From contig VWZL01000360.1 in the NCBI GenBank assembly GCA_013396915.1, forward strand, positions 636,805-700,804: 64,000 bases of DNA, written 5' to 3'. Positions 1-14,447 of the stretch are shown here, piece by piece. Source of the stretch: Stercorarius parasiticus. Taxonomy: Eukaryota; Chordata; Aves; Charadriiformes; Stercorariidae. The notes beneath the pieces were generated by a model, which searched no databases, was not told the origin of the DNA, and saw nothing but the letters and a program-made list of their open reading frames with translations. The first letter of the stretch is position 1, and the number at the start of each line of letters is the position of its first letter. The position numbers and the translations under genes are program-made.

Positions 1-3000
1 TGCCTTGTGTTTTCAGCTGCAGCTAGTGAGCTCATGCCTAAGTGTAGTCTGGAACATGGCTGTGGCAAAGGCTGGAAATCTACACTTCTCACCCTAAACC
101 AAGAAACTGTCACTGTCTGAGGCATCCTTCCTGGCAAAACTCGAAACTTTTAATTTCTCTTTTTTCTGTGTAGGATTATTAACATTAACGAGGAGCTATG
201 GATCTTGTGTTTTAGATTTCAGGGAATAATAGGTTGCTTGGGTTTTCGTGTTCCTGTCTCCTTGGAGTTTTTATTGCTCTTTTAGTCTTTTTTCTAATGT
301 AATTTCTGATAAATTCACTGAAAAGTGTTGGGAGGCACAAACCCAAAAGTAGTTTTCTGAAGGGATTTATTATTTTTTTTTCCTCCTTTGGTCTCCTTGA
401 GGGCATTAATATATTATGTTTCTGAATATTGTTGGTATACATTAAAAGAGCACATGAAATACCATACTCAAAACAGAATTTCCTGGTTGCCTAGGTCTTG
501 TAACAGGTTATGTCATTATGTAACTATATACAAATACTATATGGTTATGATGCATATAAGGATACATCCAACTCTCTTGCTTTTATTGACAAACGGAGAT
601 GTGTTGGGGCTTTCTTCAGCTTGCATCCTTGAAATTGAAATGCCATCTGTGTTTAGCCAATGGTAAGGAAGCAAGAGGAAGGTAATTCAAATTTTATTAA
701 TAATCTACGTTAACCATATGTCAGTCTCAAAAATCAATACAGTTGCAAATAGTTGGAGATAATCAGGTTTTCAAGGTGTTTCAAAATCTTTTCAAGTAAA
801 TGTCTAGATATTCAATGTTCCTGATTTATTCTCAATGAGTTAATATCTGAGTACCTAAATAACGGCCTGGAACAAAAAAATGGAAATCCCTCATTCTAAT
901 TATTAGTATCCAGCAATCTGCTGTATAGTTTTCCAGTAGAGACCTACATAACATATAAAACCAGGAAGACTTCATCTCCTGTCCCTAAGATGACAATCTT
1001 TGCTATGAAGTCCAGTTGTGTGATATTTAACAACTCTAGTCATGTTTCTAAAGAAACAGGCAGTTTTCTGGGAGAAATTTTAGTAGCCATAGTGCTACTC
1101 TGTGACTTGAAGAATTCAAATAATTGTTGAGAGGTTTATCTATCTCAAAAGAAACTTGTTTGAGAAGGCAGGTTTTTCACACTTTCATTTTCAAGAAATG
1201 AAATTTCAGTGATTTTGTTCTGAGGACGTAAAGAACAGTTTTTGTAATGGCTGCTGAGACAACCAGTTTTACACAGGGGGAAGAAGGACAAGGGTAGCCA
1301 GCACAAACACTGGGAACAGCATGAAATTTCTGCTAGGAGAAAATGAACTCTGTGCATTACAGGTATTAATCAGATACTAGCTACCAAAGGTGAAAGCTGT
1401 TAGCAAGTTCTGGAGAAGTAACCCCTACTTCTTGTGTCTTCAGAGAACTGAAAAGAATATTACTTCATGGGGAAATACTTACATTACTTAAAATGATTAT
1501 AAATTAGTGACAAAATAAATGGGTAATCAACGCAAAAGACAGTTGAATTGATCATTCCCCAGTTGCATATCCTATATACCAGCAGTTGAAATGTATTTTT
1601 CTCATAGATACTATGTAGTAGCCTGAAGAAGCTGACAGAATAAAAGAAAGAAAAGGGAGGAAGTGGAGGAAGAGAAGGAGGAAACTTTAAAAGTCTTTTA
1701 ATTGTAAATATTAAACCGGTGAACCACAATATCATTACATTAATATCTTAATTTTTACCTTTCGTCTGCCATTTCTAGTACATTTTTTCAAGTGTATTGT
1801 AACATAAAGTCCAAGACTTTTCACATAAGACACAAAACACCACCAGGAACTGAAACTTAAAACCTAGATCCACAGCTAGTCATAATATAAACATCTCATT
1901 TGAATTGTGACTGTGACAACACAAGTACAGGATTACAACTGTTAGTAGACAAACCGTTCACGGTGAACAAATGATTAATGCGTGCAAAGTGGTTTACTAA
2001 TATATTTGTTATTCATAATTGTTAAAAAAAATTCAGGCCATAGTTTTGAGAGTTATACACTTGGTTTTTACTTTAGAATACTTCTCACTAGGTTTTGTGA
2101 TATCTGTGGTGTCAGGTAAGTGACGGAGAGTTGTTTCTGCTCCCTCACTGGGTGACAAAGTCAGAAGAGTGGGCATTAAATACCATACGTAAGCACAAAC
2201 AACCTTGTGCACATGCCAGTGAAGATAACCAAGGAAAAAAATAGACATTCCCTACATACTTGTAGGAGAATTCTGTAGTGATGCTACTTTCTCCCACCAG
2301 TATTTCACAGACCAGGAAAAACACAGGCCCCCAGATTTCCCAGTTAATTATTAATTTCTTAAATATAGGATAATTACTCAGGGTAAAAGATTTGTTTTTC
2401 TTTGTAATTATGATGAGTTGGTTCCAGACTTCCTCTAAGTCATTCTAATGTCCTCTACATGAGCTACTCTGCCTGGAAAGGCATGCATGAGCTATAATTT
2501 CCTTTTGACATTAAAAGCCACAACTCTAAACATCACTGCAGTAATGCAGAGGAAAAAATGTTTGGCTCTTAACTCAAGTTTAGTCTCTGTAGCCATTAAG
2601 AAGTGAAAGCTCCGTGGAGGTAACAGAACCAAAACCACTGAGCTTACATTCCAGTCACAACAAGCACTTAACTGTTGCAGATATAGTATCTGGACAATGA
2701 TATATAGTAAATAACCAACATTCAATTGTCCATTTCACTAATAGGATTTTAAGAAAAAATTCATTAACACAATTTTAAAGGAGAAACAAATAGATTCATC
2801 TATTAAAAAACAATAGTTAATATAAAGGAATAGCAGAATTCCTTAATTGGAGCCTTGTATCACACACTAAGAATAAAGGAAGACATTAGCAGTACTTAAG
2901 ACATTCTTGCTCGAGCACAAGATTTATATTGACCATGGTTCAGTTACTTCTATAATTAAAAAGAAAACTGTTTTCTGAAGCTCTATGAGGAAACTACATT

Positions 3001-6000
3001 ACATAAATATTTTGTTTAGGCACTTAGTGTCTCGTTGCGTAGCACTAATAAAACACCTCACCTCTAGAAACTGGAAACTGCATCTTTTTGTGACTGCGTA
3101 CTGAACAAAATAAGGAGAAATGCTGGAATGTATCCGAATCAAAATCTATAGGGCATAATACTCTGAATTCTGAAAAGAAAGGATTCAGGGTTTTCTGTTG
3201 TTATTTTAACAACACGTACAGTTTGCTATACTAAACTGGACCTAAAATGTGTGAAGTCCAGCTTCTGGTCACCATCTCTGGCAAGCAAAGAACTGATGCA
3301 AACAGGAACTATGTAGTTCTCCCCTCCTTTCCAGTCATAAATATTTGATTTTTGTTGAATAACTGTTTCAAAATCTCTGTTATAGTTGATTAGTAATAAC
3401 AATGAGTATTCCTATTATGTACAAAATTCTATTTTAATCTTGCTTAAAACCCAGTGACTCTTGTTAGGTTCAACAATACACTAATCATTCATTGTTTAAA
3501 AAATATTTTCCACCTCTTAATTGGTTTGTTTTGTACCATAACTAAGATCTTAGATGTGTCTATTCAGTATTTTGTAGAACTGTTCACATAATCTTCAGGA
3601 GTTCTAGTTCCCTCCAAACCTTATTTTTTGTGTTCAGTTCTCCCTCCCAGTTCATGGATTCTGTTCTAGTTCATGTATCTCAGACTGATTCCATAGGCAA
3701 AGTTCCTTTACATTTCCCAGAATATGGGATGTTAAAAAACAGTTCTAACATTCTGATCCATTCTTCTCATATGCAGGGGCATTTCTACGAGTGATCAGTG
3801 CAGAGAAGCTGAATCATGCAAGATTCTTGACTTAGGTGCTCCTGCTTTCCAGGCTCATGTGACGTCAGAGACCAGTTTCATAGTCACTGAAACAGTCAGT
3901 GAATATTTCCCATCTTTATTTTTGCCTTTCTTTATTTGATCTTTAAAATCAATCATAATATTGCAGTATCTTTCTTTTCACTCCTTTTAGTGCACAGCTC
4001 TTTTTGTAATGAAAAAACATTGTGCAGCCTGTTAACTATATTTATATGACACTACATTGTATGCCTTATGATACAGCAAAATGATCACATAAAAACCATG
4101 TCATATGAAGTAAGTATTGAAAAGTGTTGTCAGTGAGTGGGCAGAAAGGATTTAATTCATTAAAAGCAAGAAAATCACACCTACTCTACTTAAGACCATC
4201 TTCTCTTTAAGGCTACCAAGGTTATTTCAATAGCTTTGGAGATTTTATTACTCTAAGTCAGTAGGGCTAACCTAGTAATCACAGCATGAAAAGGCCAGCT
4301 CAGGGCAGGATGTTTCAGTCCAAGTAGAGCAATTGTTCTCAAACCACAGGAAGACTGAAGCACCATCCAGCTTCAGCATTTCTAACAGGCCAACGTACTC
4401 CTAAGCTGTGCTGCAAGGGTCACCTTGCAGGTGGTGACCTGTGTGGCAGGAAGGGAAGCTGTGCTGCAGTGTCACCCACTTAGAAATCAGAGGTTTGTAA
4501 AATTTCCACATTTCATTTCAAGGCAGGCGTGGTTTCAGTTGAAACACTCAGCTTTACATTATAACAGAACCCCCAGGCTTTTCTGCATATCGTAAATGGG
4601 GATTTTAATCGTCCAATTAACATTTGCTTTTTTAACAATACATCATGATTTCTGGCATTAACAGCAGCTTTGCAGCTCAGATTTCTCTGACAACTCTGCC
4701 TAATCTGCTTATTGAACTTTATTTTAAAGTCTTGATTCCTCTTAGCATGTGTAGTCATCGACACCAGCAAAAAGTGGGTGTAAAGCTCTCCCACAACAGA
4801 ATGATAACATTTCACACCCACGTTACCCAGATGTGTATCACTACAAAGCAGCAGAGAAAAAGGATTTTATGTTTTGGAACAGTATTAGTAGATTTTGAGC
4901 TGACTGCTGCAGGAAACTATTAAAACGAGCTCATAAACTATTAACAATGGGACATTCAGGTTTCTGCTGATTTAGCAGAAGGCAACAATTTGTTTGTATT
5001 TCATTGCTTCTCTTGCTAACAAGAATACATAATTTGCTAATCCATTTCAAGTCCCTGCCTAGTGATCCTAAAGCATGATGTTAACATTCTTCACCTGTTT
5101 TACCACACAGAATAGGTATAATGAGACCATACGTATATACATAGATTAGATTATGCATATACTAACATTAAGTGAGGATGGAATGGTCAGTGCAAATACA
5201 GCAGCACCACCTGCAAATATCCACTCTGAATTAAACTTTATGAATGACAGAACTAAGAATAATTTTCTCATGTTGCAGAAATGTGCTTTCATTACTAGTC
5301 AAGAAGACAAACTCCCATTTAGGCCACATAGCAGATCTTTCTTACTGACAGCTGAGTTTATTTTTAAAGCCAAGCAAGACCCTAAGGGAATGAACTGTTT
5401 AACAATTTTTGCCCACATCAGATAATACTAGCTCTAGGATAACTGTTCTCTGCAGTGATACTGCGACTGCTTATCCTGCCCCCACCCCAGCTTGTGTGAG
5501 CAACGGTTGGTTGTTGGGCTTTTCAGCTGTATCTCAATGTCATTCAGTTACAGGGGAAACTGTGACTTTTGCATGCAGTGGCCCCTGCAGTTTGGATCTG
5601 CTCTCAGAATTTGTAAATATAATTGTTCACAGGGAAGATAAAACATTCAAAATAGACATTAGTCCTAGCCAAGGAGAAGAAGCACAAAGGAGGGCATTTA
5701 ACGACTCCTGACAAAAAGCTTTGTCATTCAAGTAGTAGCATTGGTAGTTCTGCACATCCTCTCCCTCAAGTGTGATCCCCCATTGCCTTTTAATGTTGTT
5801 TTTGCAAGATATCTAAGTTCTGCTTCAATTGCAGGTTCCTACAGTCCTTGAAGCTCATTATCCTTCACTACTGGTAAAAGAAAGAAACAACCCAGGAACT
5901 AAATATATACTGAATTTCAAGGAGGCAGCTATTTGTAGTGATACTTCCATGGATTTATTTTCCCTTGCAGTGCTTGCATAACCACCCCCTCTGAGCTCTG

Positions 6001-9000
6001 CCCATTTTAAGTGCAAGTGCAGCTGAAAGTACTAGTTAGTCCACTTGAAGTGGCACAGAAAGCTAGCTTTATCCAGAGCTGAGCTTATTTATTTCATCAC
6101 ATATGGCATGATGCACAGCTTTAATTTTTGCTAAACTAAAAGCAGAATCCCTCAAATTTATGTAGCATGTTTATGCCCATGCACCAAATAGAGGAGAGCG
6201 AAGTCTTCAGTCATGCTTTGTCTGCTCCATTTAAAAAAATGCATATGAGAGGAGCTTCCTGCAGGTGGAGGACATCTTGGTCTCTGATTAGGGCTGGAAG
6301 AAAGTTGTTACAAGCACATTTGTCTTCTGTCTGAAATTATGTAACATTTGCTGGTATTCAAGAAAATTGTTCTTCCTCATCAGAAGTTCAAAGTTAACTG
6401 CTGCTCTTCATAGTAAGTTTTATGCAGAATCCAGGATGGGACACCAATCAGGCAGAAGTCCAAGTGGTTGGGTCAATCCCCAAACGGTCAAGAGAATTTT
6501 TTCTGTCAGATGGCCAGGGAAGTGTATTCATTTTGGTAGAGAAATTGAGTGAAAAGTGTTTATTAATCCGGTGTGTAACACCTGGGTTGAAAGTATCAAA
6601 ATGTCCATTTGGTTTCACAGTGAAAATTAATGTGCATTGACTCTTTTCTTAAATGACTAGGAAAAAAGGGGGAAAAAACCCCCCAACACATTAAGCAGAT
6701 CAGTAAACAATTTTCATTTTCGATTGCTGTTACCTGCAGTCTTTTGAGAAAGTTTTCATAAGGGAAAGCCCCTTCTACTTTGTGTTAAAGAGAGCAATAA
6801 GTGTCCCTTTGGGCGAGAAAGCTAGTTACTTGGAATCGGTACTATAAAGCAAACCAAGCCCACGCAGCGACTGGGAGAACAGAAAATAGAAAGACAAAGA
6901 GCTTCTATTCTGATGAGTCTCTTATTTTCAATTCACTTGCACCTGGAAAAAGACAGATCCAGCACATGGCCTTATCAACCACTCCAAAACCTGGCAAACT
7001 CCTAGCAGCGTATGATGATTACAATGCTGCTTTTAGCTGCCCTTTTAGTCATGGGTTCATAGCAGTGAAACAAGACATGCCACAGCCTTGATCAGCTAAG
7101 TCACACCTCCTAGGGACACACACACACAAAGGTCAGAAAAAGACCTCTGAGAGGAGAGGAGGAAAGAAAATGGACACACGAGATAGATAGGAGGTGATGG
7201 TGAAACCCAACTGCTGTACATTATATTTATTCCATTTGCTGTCACAGATTTAGCTTAACTCAGGGGAATGGTAACACCCTTCAGTCTCTCCCCAGTGGAG
7301 CTCACACAGGACATCTGTCAGGATCAGATGGCAGCAGTGCATCAGCCTCATCTTCATTTCAGTGTTTGTAGGCCCAAAGAATCAATGACAGGGGGAAAGA
7401 CAGTGGATTTACTCACCACTTTTAATTATTTTAGAAAGATCAGTCAGTTGTGTATTTTGATTTGTTTTTACACAATGGAGTATTTTACATATTCTGCTTC
7501 TTCATTATTAAAAAGAAAAAAAAAAGTCAGTCTTATTCAGACTGACTGCAAAAGCAAGCAGATCATTGGATGTACTAGAGGAAAGATTTCAGCAGAAGCA
7601 GAAATAACCATGCCATTTCCTTAAACCTTGCAACAGTATGTAACTGCATTTTTCAAAGTACAAAAAGCCTCTTTTCCTCAGTTTTCTTAGGTTATCACAT
7701 TTGCACTGTAGCACAAAAAAGCCATTAATTTAAAGTCCAATTGGATTTACCCTTGATTTGTTCTTGATCCCGCAGAATCTTGACGTAATAAAGATTAGAT
7801 CTAGAGATAATAAAGATTTTCAGTCACCCCAGTATTATTACCAGTTGCAGCTTCGTTACTAGTTTGCTGAGATTCATTTGTATCCATCAACTTCCTTCAG
7901 GATATTACTTCATGATACAGAATTGTGTGTCTTGCAAATTTTTAAAACTCGTTATCGAGCTGAAATTATTTTGTTTAATTAATTTCTTGCTATTAGTTTT
8001 TCTTAGTATGGTAAAAAAATTCCTTTTAAGCATGCATAATTCAGGATATTATTACTAAAGATTTTGCAGAATACATATTAGAATTTTGTTTTCATACAAA
8101 GGGCCTGCTCCTGCAACTCTTATTCTTCTGGGTGGCTTTATGATAAGGCTACTAAAGTGGGACTTTTGTAATGTGACAAATCAAAAGATTTACGGACAAG
8201 TTTTTGACTCATATGCAACTGACAAAATATACAAGGATCGATTCATGTGCACAGACCGTGGCCCAGCAACTGGGTGGCCTCACTGAGCAGGTGTCTAGAA
8301 TAGGCAAGTCATTTTCCTTTAAAAAAAACTATATAAATACGAGCCCCAACTTTTTGACCAGAGTATGAATCACACAAACTACATACTCCTGAAAAAATCC
8401 TCTCTCACTACATTTAGTGGAATACATCCAAAGTAGATTTCTCAGGGAGACTGTGCTTCCATCTGTGGTGACATTAGCAGCAAAAAATACCTCTTCATAT
8501 GCTTGCTGCACATTTTCTGAAATGAAACAAAACTCAGCGTATGACCAGGAAAAGAAAAATAAGGCAACTAACAAACAGGCAATGCAACAGCTACCTGCAC
8601 GTATGGAGCAGCAGGTCACATCCTTGGGGTGAAGTCATGTGCTCTGTGGAGAAATGAAGCCACGGGGCCCACTTTGAGCCACTTGGAAACCACACCGGCC
8701 AGCAGCACTGCATCTGCCAGGTCTGCATCTCCTGGGGCACACAGCATGACAGCAAGAAGTTCCTACAACAGTGCTTTCACAGAGGTCCTTTTCACAGAGG
8801 AATATACAGTGACAAGGAAAGTGATACTGGCCCTGGGATTTATTTTTTTTGCATACCATCCCAAACATACAGCGTTCAGACTGCAAAGTTACATTACAGG
8901 TAATTTAGTTACACAGTCAGTGTAAGTTGGAAGTATAGAGATACACAGGACTGTAACAGAGCCATTTTCACTGAAGGCAGCCAATGCCGTAAGGGGAACA

Positions 9001-12000
9001 GTTAATACAGGAGCATCCATGAGAGCATTGTTGCAAAAACATACTTAAGCCCATTATAACAAACAAAACTTTCAGTACAAGATGAGAATTTCAGGCATTG
9101 CACTGTGACAGGGGGAAGACCAAAAGACCCAAGAGGATATCAGCAATGCATTACTCCCTTAAAAAAGCAGGGAGTTTACTAACGAAAATGGTCACAGGAC
9201 TGAAGAAAGTGAGATGCACCTCAGACTTTTGAGAACAGTAAAAAAATAAAAATTCCCATCTCCTTCCCAGTCAGGCCCTGGGAAGGTGAGAGCAGTGAAG
9301 ATTTCCTTTCTGATCCGAACACTGGGTTTTTATCAGTTTGATCCTGAACAGTCGTAGAAAACTTGCTGTTCAAACATCTGATATTTCTCAATATCACCAT
9401 GGGTAGCAATTCAACCTTGGTCAGATACACATCTCTCATTTATCTAACAATGCTTTAGAGGAAGGAAATTGTAGAATTAAAGTAGGGGAGTGAGAGGGAA
9501 ATGTTTTCCTAGTTATAGGGAAGAGACATCAGCGCAACATCCAGGAACATCTATCAGGGAAGTACCAATCCCTGGATTTGTACAACACCACAGGCATTTC
9601 CAGTGGGGAGCGATAGCTCTGAGCAAGATCAGGCACATCCCTGTTATAACATTACAGATTAATTCTGATATAATAAGTGTCTTCTGAGATGCCCCAGTGA
9701 GATATGTGCTCCTTATAATAAGATAGCAACACCTTCCACTATGATTATTATTTAATCTGGAGCAAACTGCTCATCTTGGCCAATGAACTGTCATCTTACC
9801 CCCATTTGCTGTTTATTCTATCTTTGATTTTCCTTAGAGTGAAGAAAGAATATCACACTTTCTGTTATACTGTTTTGCAGAAAGACAGAAAATTTTTAAG
9901 AAAACGACACAGAGAGGTTTGTATTCCATGGGTTTGCACCATGGTTTTCATTGTGAGTTATGATTTGCAGTTCTACTTACAGTTTCTAGAGTATATCCAT
10001 GGGCTGGAATATAAACAGTAAATCCTCTTGGTGTCAGCCATCATGTTCTCTCATTCCTTGATGTGCCAGAGAGGAAAAAATTCCTTGTAACAAGAAAATC
10101 ATTGTAAGAAACCACATATAAGAAAACATTTTAAGAAATCACTTCACGTTTGTACCTTGTGCTTACTTTCTTATGCATCAGTGCCAATTGAATGCAACAT
10201 ATCAATATTGTCATGGGGTCATATATAATAACAGCAGGCACAGGAGTAAATGCCTTAGCTTTCTGTGTTATAGAATCTAATGCATCAAGGCCAGATCCTA
10301 GGAAAAACGCTGTTCTCTCCAAGAGTTAATTCAGGTACTTCAGTGCTGCCTTGCAAGTTCTCAGTAACCTCTCCTATTTTATGTAGTATTTCCCCTCAAC
10401 ACTGTAGTATCCAAGCTTTTCTAAGATAAACAGTAAGTTTCAGACTAATATTTTGTCATATTGGGTTCATTTTAGAGAATTAACTTTCCTCCTCTCTCTG
10501 TAAGACAAATATCACATGCAATTGCTCCAAATGGGTTTGATGTTTTTTAAATACAAGCATTGATTTAAGGGAGTGAGTGTGCCATGCACTTGGAGTGAGA
10601 AATTGTTCCGTTTGCATCAGCCCCTGCCTCCTGAAAAATTCATTTCAGAGGGTCAGATGTGAGCCCAGAACATGAAAGCATTTGAAAATAACACTAATCT
10701 CTTAGGGGAAAACCACTGCAAAGAACAAAACATTTGTATGAGTTAGGTAAGTAGTAACTCTATTTCATCAAAGATCAAATTTGGAAAAACAGTTTATATA
10801 GGTGATGAAATTATGTAATGCTTAACAGCCAAGCCAGAAGGAAGTTCCTTGCTCCAACAAATTCTCATTTTCTTAGGGTTTGCATCATAAGAAGCGACAG
10901 GAGAGCTTGATGCTTAAGTAGTCCTTGAAGCAAAAGGTGTTTGACAACGGGAAAGCGTGATTCTGTTTCTAGTTTGACCATTGAGTCCTACACCACATAT
11001 CAAAACAGTGAGAAACAGCAGGGCTAGAAAAACACAAAAACAGTAGGAGAAATAAAAGTGCATAAATGAAGGTTAGGTAATATCAAAGGACAAGGAAATC
11101 ACAGAAGCTTAGATCTGAACACGCATTTTGCTTGCAGAATGAGTTTCATTGTACAGATTGTTACTACTTTTTTGCCTCAAAATAGAGACCATTACACTGT
11201 ACATGTTGGCTTCTGCTCAAAAATACGTTCTATTTCTTTCCTATCCCTGTGAATTTCACATTTTTCTTTAACATGAATTTTAAGACATTTGAGCTTACAT
11301 AGCTCAGTCACAGGTCCAAAAACTAGAGCTGAAAAGTAGCTCTGAGCTCTGCTCCGGCCCTTCCCCAGAGCGAGCTGTGGCTAGGTAGAGAGCTATAACA
11401 TTTCCTTTAGGTGACCAGAAGGCTTGTATATTTGTGTGTCTCCTGACTGGTAATATTCTCCAGACACTCATGCGTGTATTTAAGGGTGGCAGTAAACATA
11501 AAACTCAAGACCTGAAATCTAAAAGTTCTGCTAACCCAACTGATGGAAATTTCCTTCTCGAGCTGGGTCTGTTGGCTTTTCTTTCCCTTTCAGTGTTACA
11601 TAAAACAACCTTATAGGTTTGATTCCATTTAGTTGTCAGCTATAGTGGGTATTTTTAGTCCAGAAATTTCAACACTATCTTGAAACAGTGTTAAACTAAG
11701 GACAGCCAGTGATACGAACAAGTGTAACTTGACCCTATTTTTCTAAACAATATAGATACTGAAACTATAAATCTCTCATGCTGTATCATGTTTAGTTTTC
11801 AAACTAAAACTTTCAAGAGGAAAGAAATTCAGTAAATATCTTCGAGTATACAAGTACTGTCCCTGGGTAATTATGAGAAAACAGATTCCACTGTACAGAA
11901 GATGACAGATGACAGGTTTCTTAAGCGTTTTTAAGAAATCCAGACTTGGAAACATGTACACTAAATTATGTCCTTTTCCATGGCTGCTTCTGTGTTTGTC

Positions 12001-14389
12001 TCAAGTAGCATTCTTCTTTTTCTCATATTTACATGCAATTTGCTAACTTTTGTTAAAAGAAAATACATTACTTCACGTTGACCTTTTAACAATAGAAAGA
12101 CACATTTAAAAGAATCACAATAAATACAGTAATGTTATTTAGACTTCTGGCAATCTTTATGAAGATGCTGGAACCCAGATAGGTACATCCCGTGTAACAG
12201 TGATGCCCACACAAACACTTGAATTTGCGATAAAATTTAAGCCATGTAAAAAACCAACCTTAATTCTACATCACCCCTCACAGCAGGGGCTGTGCCTGCT
12301 GACCCACCAGTGCAGGGCTGGAAGGGAGCTCTGCAGCCAGCCGGGGCAGAGCAGCACCCTGAGAACAAGCTGCAGGAGATAAAAAGATCCTTTCTTTGTA
12401 ATAACTCCCTAGAATCAGGTGAATGACAACATTTTTTGGTCTTTTGTTTCTAGCCTGAGAAAGGATGAATACTGACAAAGAAAATTTTCATCTATTGGAG
12501 ATGTACTCCTTTTTTTCCACTTTAATGGAAGAAAATTTAATCCAGTTAAAAGAAACCTTTGGATGCAAAGCAGCCCTAGTTCCTTCGGTAATATTCACTA
12601 TTTAAGTAACCAGTTTATCAAGAACACAAAGGCCTAATTTCAGAACTGGATATCAGGTGGATATGCAATTAACAGCCTAAAGGGAATTAAAGTCTGAGCC
12701 TATTTTAAATGACTGTTGTGATTAAGATGTTAGACTGTCCTGTTTCTTTCCTTCTTGGACTTTTTAATAGCCCCATAATAGCTCAGTGATTCTATCTAGG
12801 TAAGAGGACTTTCAAAGTGTACCTTTCCACTCTCAAAATCTACAGTCTAGGGATGTCACTCTAAAATTTCATATACCTGCATAAATTTTTTGCTTACATA
12901 TCTTCAGTATTTTTATACAAATTACTGTTTCAGATTCCCTGTTTGGTTCTCCCACTTAACGTAAATACTTACTCATTATCGCAGTTTAAATTCTAACTGC
13001 AAAGCCTATGGATTTTTAGCTTTTACCATCTTTAATGTTGTTTCTGAGTGGTCAGCTGTACACATACATGCTGAAAAAAACATTCTTATACTTTGCATAC
13101 AATAAGAATTGCTTCTAGTTGAACAGGTGTATTTGGTGACTGGTTTCAAAATCATACCAGATATCATTTTGATTAGAAATAGTAACTCATCACATACTGA
13201 ATCAACAACCATGTTTCTCTAAAATTGAAAGATGGCTGGCTATACATCCAGCTTTGATATTAAATTCCCTCTAATTAGCCTTCAAAGTAATTTTCCTAAA
13301 GCACTTCAATACCACAGAAAGTGAAGTTTGATCAATTGCAAAATCATAGCCCACAAGCTTTCCAAAGGGGTATATGAGCAGAGGGATGCCAAGGTTCCCA
13401 GGCAGAATATTCAGCACTTTTACCATCTCATTTTCTGCATTAAAAAACAAATAAACAAACAAACACTAAAATCAGAAACATCATAGGAAGCCAGAAGACC
13501 TACTGTACTATGGATAAGTAAATAAAGCAGATTAATAATACATTTTTAAGATAATAAAGATGCAGACAGAATAATACAACTTCTTCTGTTCTGACAGTAT
13601 AGGTAGAAACAAACTAGTGATTTTTACAGGATTCTTTTTAGTTAATATCTGGCTGAAGTGAGAGCTCTGTGTTTGATTTACTGTTAGCAAGTTTAAATAT
13701 ATAGTACTGTAGAAACAGGCTTGCACACTAAAGATGCCTAGCCTTCAAAATTTGCTAAAGACAACACAATTATGGAAACGCACTCACCAGGACAGAACTT
13801 TAGATTTGCTCTGATTTTATATCATATCTTAGCCTTTCTAACTACTGCTGAATACTTGTATAGTGGAAACACAGACTCTAAATTCTTAAAGAAAAATCTG
13901 ATTACTTTAGTTCTCAAAAGTTAACTTAAGCATATTAAATTTTTCCTCCCAGTAAACATGTAAGTGAAGTCTCCTTATAACTGCTTTTTCTCCTCTTGTA
14001 TCTTTATAAATATTATTCAGAGGTCTCAGAGTGCCCCCGAACAGATTCTGATGACTGAGAAAGCTAGCAAGAAATGCCCCTAGTGTTTTTCCCTGGTCCT
14101 GCCTTACTATCAGAGCACAACTCACAAAGAATAAATTGCAGACCTGAATGGGAAGATTCAGGGAGGGGCAAAGTTTAGCCAGAGCTTTTCAGCTGTGTCG
14201 TTGCCTGCAAGCATATAAGAGGAGTCATATTATCTATAGCTCTCTGTATTTCTGAAACAAAATCAAGCACCAACTAAAGACAGAGATTTTAATCCTACAG
14301 CCTACATAGCTTTCTAAGAAAGATCTTGTAATTTAAATAGGAGGTAAAGGTATTATGCAGAATTAAGTGATAAGGTTCTACAGCCTGTA
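1..14389. other. Intergenic DNA, no gene recognised
   Basis: All open frames here are short (118 codons or fewer), overlap one another on both strands and show no family resemblance or splice-bounded conservation. Only simple tracts stand out: a purine-rich stretch near 1646-1688, a short AC run near 7118-7130 and A or T homopolymers. I see no CpG island, tRNA or rRNA. Confidence 0.7.
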
Positions 14390-14447
14390 GAAGAGATTAG
14401 AGTGGGTGATGATTTTAATAGTCTCTTTTGAGCTTAAAACCCATGAA
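14390..14447 (+). mobile_element. Probable ancient CR1 3' tail
   Basis: ATGATTTTAATAGTCTCTTT followed by GAGCTTAAAACCCATGAA resembles the old reptile-bird CR1 ending in which TAGTCCCTTCTGGCCTTAAA precedes CTATGAA. It is short and diverged, judged by eye only. Confidence 0.45.

Noticed and set aside
8329..8925. Overlapping open frames on both strands
   Set aside because: None has a recognisable domain. Coding on both strands at once is typical of chance frames in moderately GC-rich DNA.
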